Below, piece after piece: positions 51,177-62,000 of a DNA stretch of 64,000 nt. The position numbers and the translations under genes were made by a program. The notes beneath the pieces are model-generated. The model had not been told where the DNA came from. It saw only the letters and a list, made by a program, of their open reading frames with translations, and searched no databases. Source of the stretch: Adineta steineri (lineage: Eukaryota > Rotifera > Eurotatoria > Adinetida > Adinetidae); assembly GCA_905250115.1 (NCBI GenBank), contig CAJNOI010000047.1, forward strand, positions 371,358 to 435,357, read 5' to 3'. Every line of letters starts with the position of its first letter. Position 1 is the first letter of the stretch.

Positions 51177-52760
51177 ATGAATGTTTCTATGCCACGTTGT
51201 TGTCGACGATACCTATGTATCATTTCAAGTGTATTCTTTTCATTGATTTTATTTATTTATATTCAGTATTTTCAATATTTATCGAATAATGAAAATCTTA
51301 ATCAACCAGCTTATTGCAATCAAACAATTATTCGTAAACATTTTATGCAAAATAAAAGGTATTTAAAGACATTTACTGTATCGTTTGTTTTATGAGATAA
51401 AGACTGATAGTACTAATCATTAGAGTTCATCAAAGTATCGTTTGTACACAAGTACAATTTCTAGAGACAAGAAAATAAAGTAGTATCGATTACAAGTAGT
51501 TTAAAGCCATTGAAATGGGTAACAGTTTTTTTATGTTAATGATTGCTTGTCAAACAATGTCTTGACGTTCCACCTTTTTAAAGTTCTTACTCTATTCGAT
51601 ATAATAGTGAACCAATAAAGAATTTTATTTACATTTCTTACCTGTTTCTAATAGTAACATGGATCGCTTAGTTTTACTCCTTTATATATATAATGTGTAT
51701 TGTTGGGGAATAAGATCCCATCTTGAATCTTTATATGAATTTATAAGCTAGTTTTTTTTGAGATACTTTCATTTTTAGTCCTCAAGAATTATTTGAAGAA
51801 AATCCAAGTCAATCAACTTTTACTTATGAAATACATAATGGAAATTTTTGTTTGTCTTTACGACCGCATGCTCTTGTATTTGTAATCTCAAAGTCAAATA
51901 ATTTTGATTCACGTAATGCTATTCGTCGAACATGGGGTAACTTTGCTCATATAAGTTCTCTTAACAAATTTTCTCATGTTCGTTTAAAACTCCTTTTTCT
52001 CATTGACATCGATGAATCTCGTTTATTGAGTATCAAATTGGAACAAAGACTATATCACGATATTGTTCAAGTTCGACTACCTCAATATTACTCATTATCA
52101 ACATATCGAGATATGGCTATATTACATTGGACAGATAAATATTGTTCAAAAGCTATGACAACTGTAAAAACCGATGATGATATTTTTCTTAATACATATC
52201 TATTAGCCAATATAATCAATACTATTCGTATTAACACAACAATTCATAAAACAAAACTTCAGTGTAGTTATTCAGATACATCAGCAATTATCTATGGCAA
52301 TTTATTTAAACAAGCACCAGTAGTTCGATCTTCTTCTAATCCGATTCAAGAAGGTACACGTTATATCACTACGAATACTGAATATCCATGTAGCCACTAT
52401 CCAAATTATATGAGTGGTTTTGGTTACATTGTTAATCGGAATGCACGTTCAAAACTCCTTTGTACATTTTTTCGAGATAAATTACCTTTTCATATGTCCG
52501 ATGTGTATGTAACTGGCATTATACCAGAATATGTTGATATCAAACGACAAAATTTAGATTTATTAATAAGCTATCGATCGGATGATGATTGTGAAAATTT
52601 TTTTAAAGAACGTAATCCAAATAGTTATGCATGTGCATCATCATTACATTATAATCAAAAACAAATGAATATATTTGAACGATTTAATACTTATTGGCAA
52701 CATGTTTATGAAAATAAATTTTTATATATAAATCACAAGATTATTTTATCTAAAAAATAA
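51177..52760 (+). CDS. GT31 beta-1,3-glycosyltransferase
   Basis: Two exons, 51177-51358 and 51779-52760, join in frame to 387 residues. It is a type II Golgi protein: short basic cytosolic end (MNVSMPRCCRRY), one membrane span (LCIISSVFFSLILFIYI), then a lumenal catalytic domain. GT31 motifs are RNAIRRTWG, the metal-binding TVKTDDDIF (DDD), YMSGFGYIVNR and SDVYVTGII. The family transfers Gal or GlcNAc in beta-1,3 linkage to glycans; the exact sugar cannot be told. The intron is 420 bases, longer than usual here. A degraded partial copy lies at 55988-56520. Confidence 0.88.
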
Positions 52761-52780
52761 ATTCATATTTAATATTATTC

Positions 52781-52795
52781 TAGATTATGAAAATA
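52781..52795 (+). promoter_or_regulatory. Splice-acceptor-like site before the second glycosyltransferase start
   Basis: Between the GT31 stop (52760) and the next ATG (52795) is TATTATTCTAG at 52773-52783, a good splice acceptor 11 bases before the start. It could accept a trans-spliced leader. A minimal upstream ATG (codons ATG AAA ATA TGA) at 52787-52798 overlaps the true start. Confidence 0.4.
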
Positions 52796-53805
52796 TGAGA
52801 GTTATTCGACATTATTATCGTATATTGTATAATTTTTATTTGATAATCTTTTATATAGTGGCCTATTTGTCAATTCTTTTTTGTATTCATCATATTTGGT
52901 GTACGAATAAACATATATGTGATAATCAATTTTTATGTCCACATCGTCAGATAACTTTATATACAAATTTGAGAATTATTCAAGAAAATCAACAATCATT
53001 ATGTAGTGCAAGGTCAAAAAAACGTGGTCCACATCAATATGTTATTGGTGTATCTGCTTATTTATCACGAAAAGATAATAAAAAGTTAATATCAAAATTA
53101 AAAACATATCTATTACAATATATTGAAGAAGCAAAAGAAAATTATCCGAAGTGGATCGTCCGTGTTTATTATTTTTCACTTAATATATCTCGAGAAGAAA
53201 TACTTGATATTGAAGATAAATATGATAATGTTGATTTTTGTGATGTAACAAATCTTCCTGTTTTGGGTAATGTTTTAACATGGTTACCAGGAAAAATGCA
53301 ACGTTTTCTTCCAATAATTGATCCATTTGTTGATATTTATATGTCAAGAGATATTGATTCACCTATACTTGATCGTGAGACAACAATTGTTCGTAAATGG
53401 TTAGATTCGAAACAAACTATGCATATTATTCGTGATCATACTCATCATGCTATACCTATATTAGGAGGTTTATGGGGAATAAAAGTACATGAAGAACGTT
53501 TATGGATGAATAATATCTCTCAATATTTGTTATCATCTGATGTTGTTCAATGTTATAGTGGTAAACATGATCAAACATTTCTTCAAGATTATCTTTGGCC
53601 ACATGCAAATATGTATAGTGAAATGACACTTGAATATGATAGTTATTATTGTGATAAATTTCCAAATTCCCGTCCATTTCCAACACGAAAACTATCGCCA
53701 ACACGTTTTGTTGGTTGTCGGCGTCCGAATTGTACAACTGATATAGATGTAGAATGTCCAAAGAAATGTCGACCTGTAGGTCATCCAGATTGGATATGGT
53801 GTTAA
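52795..53805 (+). CDS. Putative type II membrane glycosyltransferase (DxD type)
   Basis: Single exon, 336 residues. A basic N-terminus (MRVIRHYYRILYNFY) and one membrane span (LIIFYIVAYLSILFCI) precede a lumenal domain. Features are QYVIGVSAYLSRKDNKKL, WIVRVYYFSLN, YMSRDIDSPILDRE (a DxD-type metal site), HIIRDHTHHAIPILGG with GLWGIK, and YSGKHDQTFLQDYLWP. The RDxDS and RDHxxHxxPILGGxWG wording matches uncharacterised glycosyltransferase-like proteins of bacteria, algae and some animals. A cysteine-rich end (CRRPNCTTDIDVECPKKC) may be disulfide-bonded. It starts 34 bases after the GT31 stop, so the two may share a transcript. Confidence 0.7.
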   Translation: MRVIRHYYRILYNFYLIIFYIVAYLSILFCIHHIWCTNKHICDNQFLCPHRQITLYTNLRIIQENQQSLCSARSKKRGPHQYVIGVSAYLSRKDNKKLISKLKTYLLQYIEEAKENYPKWIVRVYYFSLNISREEILDIEDKYDNVDFCDVTNLPVLGNVLTWLPGKMQRFLPIIDPFVDIYMSRDIDSPILDRETTIVRKWLDSKQTMHIIRDHTHHAIPILGGLWGIKVHEERLWMNNISQYLLSSDVVQCYSGKHDQTFLQDYLWPHANMYSEMTLEYDSYYCDKFPNSRPFPTRKLSPTRFVGCRRPNCTTDIDVECPKKCRPVGHPDWIWC

Positions 53806-55076
53806 ATTAGATAAGAAGTTTACTTATATTTATTCAATATGAGTTCTAATAGAATGAGAAGAGTCAATGTCTTGTGATTAAAAAAAATTCTATTCAAAGT
53901 TAAATGAGATATTTTTAAATTCTTATTTGAAAATTAATTTTACTTGTACATAGACCATCCTAAACATAAGCATTTTGTCGTTAACAAAACTAGATAAATA
54001 CTTAGTCAATTGTTTTATTTAAAAACATTTTTGGATGAAGTCAGAATATTTTTATAAATTATAATAGAAGCATTTGAGAGAATTATTGCTATTGATAGGA
54101 TCTGATAAGCGGATTTTTTTTGGTGTTTTAATCGTTATAAAGCGTAATTAAAAATAAAAAAACACCGTTTTATCGTTCATTTACTTACATTGTTCGATAA
54201 GATAGATATAGAACTGACAATTTTTCTTTTAAGAATTTAATTTTCTATTGCTTATTGTTTGTTTTACTAGTCATAAAATATCTTGATAAATTTAGAAGTC
54301 AAAAAAGTATTGCATAATTATTTTATATAACATTTTATTTCGTTGTGTCTGTGATATTATCTGTTTTTGTATTGTTATAGTTCATTCTATCTATTGATTT
54401 CTCTTGTATTATATAATACACCCATTTGCAATTATCTGTGTGTCATAATTTGATATTTAATATTATTGTTTGTTCAGATGTAACTGATCGTTTTTTTTGT
54501 CATTCATTCAATCTGATATTAATAAAATAAAATATTAATTAAACCTTTTGTCTGCATTTGTTATCAAAACGGATGAAACCAAAATATGATTATTTTTCTT
54601 CTTCGGTATATGAGGGCGCTCAATAAGATTCCAAAATGGTTGATTTGAAATGTTTTTCAGTTCACACTTTAGAGTGGTATCCATAGGTTTATCGAAATCA
54701 AGCTTTTTTAATTTCATAAGTTGATACTATTGATAGCATTAACAACAACATCAGTATATTTATAATATTATTAATTAGATATGCCGAAATACTGTTGGTC
54801 TCGTACCCTGGCAAACTGATAAAAACATTATAAAGGTAAATCAAATTAAAATCATGCATTGATATTGATGATCAAAACAACCTATGTACCATAAGGAGAA
54901 ATAAAAAAATACTTATTCTTTTCTGTGTCATTTTACCTATTATCTGAAAATAGAAAGTGACAAACGTCGTGATTTTGTATTTTCTGTTTGTCACGCATAA
55001 TGATTCTCGGAAGTGATTATATATTTTCTCACGTTTTTTATACTTGATTGTTTATATAATTCGAAACGTTAAAACC
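53806..55076. other. Spacer; its right part is duplicated downstream
   Basis: No gene seen. From about 54685 to the next start the sequence matches 56525-57147 closely, for example TGTTTGTCACGCATAATGAT at 54987-55006 and again upstream of the second copy. It includes the shared upstream region of the paralogous membrane-protein genes. Confidence 0.7.
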
Positions 55077-55868
55077 ATGTACTCGTTTCTTACAATAATT
55101 TTTCTTACTATATCGATTATTCAAGCAAAGGACTATGATATTAATGATCAACAAATTTGCACACGAAATCCATTTACAGTAAATTTTCCTCATAATTGTT
55201 CACGTGCAAGACTATTTCAAACTGTTGATACTCCTAATACTAATACAATTTTACATATCACTATTATCTTTGACATACTTAACTGTACCGTACCCAAAAA
55301 CTGCTCTCTTTTTTCTTCGACATTACAATTCAATACATTATTTACTATTACAAAGTCAGATGAGTATGATCAACTAATTTATTTTACATTTTTTTCATGG
55401 AATCAACGATCAATGTATATAAATAATAAAACAAATCTATTATTCGATGCGTCAACAGTAAATTCATATTTATATAATACATCATCTGAGCAATTTACTC
55501 GACAAATGAAGCCATCCAAAATTGGTGAAAACTATATGTGTATGCTGATAAATAACTCTCTTACACCGGAAGATGTTACTCGTGTGTATTATTTATATAC
55601 AAGTCAAAACGATCTTAATATTGATTTGTCAATATCAAGTTATTATATTCCACCAAAGTTTGCTTTTACTGACATATGTATTTATAAGCGCACGTGGCTT
55701 TCTACTGTTGCAATTATTTTTATTGTTATTATTTGTGTTTTAAGCGTTATTACAATAGTTCTTATTGTTATCTGTCTAAGAAAACAACTGAAGGAATTCT
55801 TCCAGATCATGAGGAATAGATTCCAACATATGCATGATAAGGTTCCCGTACAAAGGGTTGCTTATTAA
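55077..55868 (+). CDS. Type I membrane protein, family not recognised (copy 1)
   Basis: Single exon, 263 residues from ATG at 55077, chosen because the paralogue starts at the same place. A signal peptide (MYSFLTIIFLTISIIQAKD) is followed by a lumenal/extracellular domain of about 190 residues. It is rich in N-glycosylation sites and has six or more cysteines (DQQICTRNPFTVNFPHNCSR). One membrane span (VAIIFIVIICVLSVITIVLI) and a short basic cytosolic tail (RKQLKEFFQIMRNRFQHM) follow. I do not recognise the fold. The paralogue at 57148-57942 has the same layout. Confidence 0.75.
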   Translation: MYSFLTIIFLTISIIQAKDYDINDQQICTRNPFTVNFPHNCSRARLFQTVDTPNTNTILHITIIFDILNCTVPKNCSLFSSTLQFNTLFTITKSDEYDQLIYFTFFSWNQRSMYINNKTNLLFDASTVNSYLYNTSSEQFTRQMKPSKIGENYMCMLINNSLTPEDVTRVYYLYTSQNDLNIDLSISSYYIPPKFAFTDICIYKRTWLSTVAIIFIVIICVLSVITIVLIVICLRKQLKEFFQIMRNRFQHMHDKVPVQRVAY

Positions 55869-55987
55869 TCTTCATGATGATACAAAAACAAGACTACTAC
55901 TTGGCATAAATACCTTATACTGAAATTAGAATATTTAGTTTTAACTAACAAATTCTTTTTATTAATGTAAAATGTTCATTATAAGTA

Positions 55988-56520
55988 TATGATATTTTTC
56001 TTAATACATATCTATCAGCAAATATAATTAATATTATTCTTATTAGTAAAATAATCGATCTAACAAAACCTCAATGTAATTATTCAGATACATCAGCAAT
56101 TATCTATGGCAATTTATTTAAACAAGCACCAGTAGTTCGATATTCTTCTCATCCAATTCAAGTTAGCCAGATTATATGAGTAGTTTTGGTTACATTGTCA
56201 ACCGGAATGCTCGTTCAAAACTTCTTTGTACATTTTTTCGAGATAAACTACCTTTTCATATGTCCGATGTTTATGTAACTGGTATTGTACCAGAATATGT
56301 CGATATCAAACGACAAGATTTTAGATTTACTAATAAGTTATCGATCGGATGATGAGTGTAAAAAGTTCTTTGAAGAACATCATTACATTTTAATCAAAAA
56401 CAAATGAATATGTTTGAGCGTTTTAATACTTATTGGCAGCTTGTTTATGAAAATAAACTTTTATATATTGACTTATTTGTCAATTCTTTTTTTTATTCAT
56501 CATATTTGGTACACTACTAA
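55988..56520 (+). pseudogene. Truncated GT31 glycosyltransferase copy
   Basis: Sequence matches the GT31 gene from its DDD motif region (52172 on) to near its end, for example TCAGCAATTATCTATGGCAA in both. It lacks the 5' half and has a deletion of some 45 bases after CCAATTCAAG. It also has frameshifts (AAGATTTTAGATT) and loses the last exon part. It then continues into the early membrane-span region of the second glycosyltransferase (TTTGTCAATTCTTTTTTTTA). It cannot make a functional enzyme. Confidence 0.88.
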
Positions 56521-57147
56521 AAACAAGTTTATCGAAATCAGGCTTTTTTAATTTTATTAGTTTATATTATTTACTTGATTTTAATACAAACAGCCAAACA
56601 CTTGTCTTTCTGATCATTCACTATTAGACAAGTATCTTATGTTTTCAATCTTATCTAGAAGTGCATCTATATGTACATCACAACTATGTTCTAACAATAT
56701 TAAATACATATATGTCAAACCAAATACACGAGGAAATTCTTAGTGTCGAATACAATTTTCATGATATTCGTATTTGAAAAAGTGTACATTTAGCCAGCTC
56801 TATGTTATTTATATAATAAACAATAACATCAGTATGTTTATAATATTATTAATTACATATGCTAAAATATTGTTGGTCTCTCACTCTGGCTAGACTAAAA
56901 GAAACATTATAAAGGTAAATCAAATGAAAATCATGCTTTAATATTGATACTCAAAACAACGATGTACTCCAAGAAGAAATAAAAAAATATTCATTTTTTT
57001 CTTTCTGATTTTACCTGTTATCTGAAAGTAGAAAGTAACAAGCGATGTTTTTTTTTTCATTTTCTGTTTGTCACGCATAATGATTCTTGGAAGTGATTAT
57101 ATATTTTCTCACGTTTTTTGTACTTGGTTGTTTATATAATTTAAAAC

Positions 57148-57942
57148 ATGAATATCATGTACACATTTCTAATAATAATTTTTCTTACTGTATCTGTTAT
57201 TCAAACAACGGATTATGCTATTAATGATCAACAAATTTGCACACGAAATCCATTTACAGCAAATTTTAATCATAATTGTTCACGTGCACGATTATTACAA
57301 ACAGTTGATACTCCGAATACTAATGCAATTATACATATTACTATTATTTTTGATCTATTATTATGTGGTTTCGATGGATTGCTCAATATTTCTCCAACAG
57401 GAATATTGAATACGTCATTTACTATTACAAAATCAGATCAATATGATCAACTAATTTATTTTACATTTTTTTCATGGAGTCACCGATCCATGTATATCAA
57501 TAATAAAACAAACCTAACATTTAGTGTATCAACAATAAATTCATATTTATATAATACATCATCTGAACAATTTAGTCAAACAATTAATCCAGTACCCATT
57601 GTTGAGTGTAATTGTGATTTGTTAAATAAATCTTTGACACCGGAAAATGTTACTCGTGTATATTATTTAAATACAGATGCAATTAATCTTAATATCGATT
57701 TGTCAACATCAAGTTATTATATTCCACCAATGTTTGATTTTGTTGGTATATGTCTTACTACGAAAACAACTTTAAGTACTGGTGGAAAAGTTTTTATCAT
57801 TCTTATTAGTGTTTTTAGTTTTATTACAATAGTTCTTATTGCTATCTGTCTAAGAAAACAATTGAAAGAGTTATGGCATATCATAAGAAATCGGCTGAAA
57901 CATAAACGTGGTGAGGTTCCCGCACACAGGGTTGAACGTTAA
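57148..57942 (+). CDS. Type I membrane protein, family not recognised (copy 2)
   Basis: Single exon, 264 residues; paralogue of the gene at 55077-55868. Signal peptide (MNIMYTFLIIIFLTVSVIQT), lumenal domain (DQQICTRNPFTANFNHNCSR; YDQLIYFTFFSWSHRSMYIN), one membrane span (VFIILISVFSFITIVLIAIC) and a basic tail (RKQLKELWHIIRNRLKHKRG). Ends and middle are highly alike. The stretch after the FDILNC/FDLLLC position differs most (CGFDGLLNISPTGILNT against the copy 1 sequence). The upstream region is also duplicated, so both copies may be transcribed alike. Confidence 0.75.
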   Translation: MNIMYTFLIIIFLTVSVIQTTDYAINDQQICTRNPFTANFNHNCSRARLLQTVDTPNTNAIIHITIIFDLLLCGFDGLLNISPTGILNTSFTITKSDQYDQLIYFTFFSWSHRSMYINNKTNLTFSVSTINSYLYNTSSEQFSQTINPVPIVECNCDLLNKSLTPENVTRVYYLNTDAINLNIDLSTSSYYIPPMFDFVGICLTTKTTLSTGGKVFIILISVFSFITIVLIAICLRKQLKELWHIIRNRLKHKRGEVPAHRVER

Positions 57943-59038
57943 TCTTCATGATGATATATGAACAAGGCTATCAGTTGGAATAAAGAACTTATACTTAAAT
58001 TAGAATATTTGATTTTCACTAACAAATTTGTTTTTTTTATAAATGTAATATGTTCATTATAATTATATGAAATTTTTCTTCATATTATATATTAATCATA
58101 TTTGTATTTTATTCTTTTTACTATCAGATCAACTATATGAAATGAAGTCATTAGCTAAAGATTAATATAGATCGATTAAGTTGCAAAAAATATATATTCA
58201 GACGTCTCTCTTTTTTGTAATATTCTTTTCATTAGTGTAACTTGTCAAGCATAGTCTATCTATGGAATAAAAACTTAAAACATACATACAATATTACAAC
58301 AAATGATATTTTGAAAAATAAGCATCGTCAGGAACAAAAATGATTATATGATTTAATTTCTTGTGAGAATAATACTCTAAGGAGAAATCCATTGAAATTA
58401 ATTAAATGTTGAATTATTCAACCAGTGACAGCTGTCAAGATAAGATAAATATAGACTTGTTACATGCTTTCAAAAAAATTTCTCATTCATTTTTTTACAC
58501 GGAAAGTTCTTGTCAGAATAATATGTCAAGCTACTCAATAAAAACTTCGTAAGTTGACCTTTAATAAATAAATATCGAAATCTTAAGTTCAATTTGATTG
58601 AAACATATTTCATAGTCAAAGAGCTTATCTCATAATTCTGTTTAATCTGCAGCAGTATTCACTAAAAATTGTATTTAAAAATTAGACGAAACAAAAAAAA
58701 AGAATAGTTCTGTTTGTTTTCACACACACACACACACGCACGCACACACATATGTTTTTTTTACACAAGTCGGACTGGCAACATCACCATTTTTTTCTCA
58801 AAGATACGTAAATACATAGTCAAAAAAAAGAAGAATACGAACAATAACTAAAAAAAAACGATCAAACAAAATTGAACAAAAAAACAAAAAACATCTTCCT
58901 TATTTTCTTCTGTATTTCTTCATTTCAATCTCAATTGTTCCTCATACATAGTATGTAGATAATAACCAAAGATAAATAAACGCACGAATAAGTGTCACAA
59001 AACAAAAGACAAAAAAAAAAGAACGAAAAAGAAGGCAA
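57943..59038. other. Intergenic with a CA repeat
   Basis: No gene seen. A CA/CG dinucleotide repeat lies at 58721-58749. The sequence just after 58040 is the 3' flank of copy 2 and resembles the flank of copy 1 at 55970. Confidence 0.5.
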
Positions 59039-62000
59039 TCATGTTGTTTTGCCTTGTTGTTGTTGTTGTTGTAATCTCATATTCGGTTGTAAAGGAGGAG
59101 TTGACATTTGTGATGATAATTGACTTCGAAAATATGCTCCTTTTTGATCTAAATAATAGATTTATTTCGTTGAATTTCTTAGTTTTAAATTAATTTACTA
59201 GATTCAAGATTTGCCGATAAAGAATTATGTCCTGTTGCATTCGGTATATCTTTTCCACCAGTTGGTTTTTGTCTTCCATGAATTGTATTTTGTAATTGTT
59301 TACGTACAAATTCACTTGTACATCGTGCCGGTTGAAAACTATTAGAAATACAAATAAAACATATTTTTCTTTAGGAATATAAATATATACCTTAAACAAT
59401 TCATCATTTGATTGTTAAGTTCTTCGGATTGACGACATTCAGCAGGAGTTAAATTAGGTATTGAAGGATTCATGAGATTGTTTGAATCTAATTCAATAAA
59501 TTAAATTTAGAACAGAAAAAGAAAGAAAGTTATAGTACATACTATGTGGATGTTGTTGTATAGTTGCCGATAGGGCTACGCTCATATTAGAATATGGCTA
59601 TAATAAAAAAAAAGAAATTATATATTACTCAATATTTTGAAAAAAAAATACCTATAACTAATTCTTGATTCTGATCTCATCATATGTAACTAAGATATGG
59701 AAGTAATAAGGAAATCATTTCATCGCTTCCTTTTCTTTCTTTCTCTCTCTCCCTTCTATCATTATATGAGCTAATTTGTGCTATATATTGCTTCGAGTAG
59801 TGTCAAGGTCTTCTTGTCCAATATGTAATATGATGCAAAAAAGAAGAAGAAGAAGAAATACTGCCTTGAACTTATGAGTACACGCGAGAGTAAGAGAATA
59901 GAATTTCGAGGACATCCGCCATTCAATGAAAATAGTGCTTCTTTCTTTCTTTTTTACATCCTATGTCAGTTACTCAATCTTGATCATGTATACAATCATT
60001 GAAGAAGCAAAAAAGGGGAGAACGAAAGAGTAAACTATTTCTTATATGTTCAAATAAATGATTGTCTTTATTTGTTCATTTTATAAATATAAATTCAAAG
60101 ATTCTATTTGATACATAATGATTGTATCAAGTAAATATTATGTGATCAAATGGTTATATCAATTTTTATTCAAAAAAATCACATTGACCTTTTCTCAATA
60201 GAGTTCAATGTATTACTTTTTCTTTTAACTAATTCTAAAATTAAATGATATAGATAATTTAATCTTTCGATAACATTTTTAGGTCTTGATTAGAAATAGA
60301 ACCTTGAATTTTTATCATGAATGAGAGAAAAAGAAATAAATCTTTTTTCCGAAACCTTGAATAGAAACATAACAGAAGAAGAAAAAAATAATATAAAATC
60401 TCTTTTCTTTCTTTTTTTCTTCTTCTTCTTCGTCTTTCCGCATACATACACTATATTAAATTAGGTCATACAAAAAAAAAAACATTCGTTATTATTAGTT
60501 TCTAACAATCTCAAGTATCTAATATAGATGTCAACAAGGTTATGATTTTCTCAAGTCATACTTTTATTATTATTATTATTTATGAACGATGACATGCAGA
60601 AAAATATGTTACATCGATACCCTACGACAGAAGGTAAACGAAATTTATTTATCAAAATGAACAAATCGAATATGCGTATGTGCTTAATGTCATCTATATA
60701 TAATAAGTACATCAACAATAGAGAATGTTTTTTCTTTCTTTATAAGATCTATAAAAAGACTACATATATATATATATATCATTTCTAAACGACGCAAATA
60801 TGGTGTGAATCAGTATTATTTGTCGATCTGTTGTTAGATAATAGAACGAGGAAAAAAAACACAGAACAAACGGTCATGAAGAATGCAACTAGACAGACAT
60901 TTTATTTTCAAACAAAATCATTATCTGAGAAAAGAGAACAGAAGTTTTTCGAGGTTTTAGTACATTACATATTTTTATTATTTCTTTTTTTAGAATGATA
61001 GATGTGAATATAATTTTTTATATGTAATCAATTTACTGCTTCTCGCTCAATTTATTTCAAGACATGCAACTCTTTATATGTTGACGTCAATTGTAAGGTA
61101 AGAAGATAATGAAATATTTACGTTTTCATAGAGTGTCTTTTCGTTCAATAGATAATAGAATATCAGATTTTTCTATTAATAAGCTAATCTTTCATAAGAA
61201 AAAATCAAACATTTAAAGATAAGCGAATCATTCATTACTATTTTTATCTAGAAAATGTATGACGTTGTTCAGCGGTGACATGTGATGAACTATTTATATC
61301 ATGTCACATCATTTCTAGTTATTTAAATGATAGTTTCGAGCACTGGCGGAGCTACAATTTTGAGCTAAGGGGAAGGATTTAGCTCTCAAGAACATGTTGA
61401 GTCGTTTTTTTAGACTATGACATTTTCTATTAATTCAAATCAGGACTGGTCGTGAAAGGTTGATATAGAATGGGCGACAACACTTTTTTTCCCCATCGAG
61501 AATAATCAAACTGCAATCGCTATTTTACCAGAAAAAGTTCTTTTTCAAAATTACTAGATAAAATAGCTTGTTTTGTATTTGTATAAGTTAATATGATTAG
61601 AAAAATAGTTTTGATTTAAAATGATGAATTAGTGTACTTTAGATAAAGATTATAGTACGAGAAATTTTTTTTTATCAGTAATAAAATAAAATGCAGAGTG
61701 ATACTTATTGTGATTTTTTTGTAAAAACATAAATTATTTATAGCCGTACTTTGGACTTTATTCGACCTTATGACAAGTATCGTTTTCTTATACACTCTTC
61801 TGTGATATAGATATAAATGTTTGCCGATTATAACGCAGTTTTCGTAGATATTCATAATGTACTTTTAACGAAAGATGAATCTTATCATTATCTACAGTTT
61901 AATTGTGATACATTTTTTTTATCTTTATTGACTTTATTTATAAGTAAAATGTCATATCAAAATTGTGGCCAGTAAAAAGAAACAGTCAATAAAATTCAGT

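Noticed and set aside
55044..55076. Upstream extension of membrane protein copy 1
   Set aside because: It begins at TTG; the paralogue starts at the position of the ATG at 55077.
59653..59693. Possible extra exon in the Gln-rich gene (acceptor-like TTAG, then LHMMRSESRISY)
   Set aside because: No donor gives the phase needed to reach the next exon, while joining 62282 directly to 59597 keeps the frame (MHQ|PYSNM).
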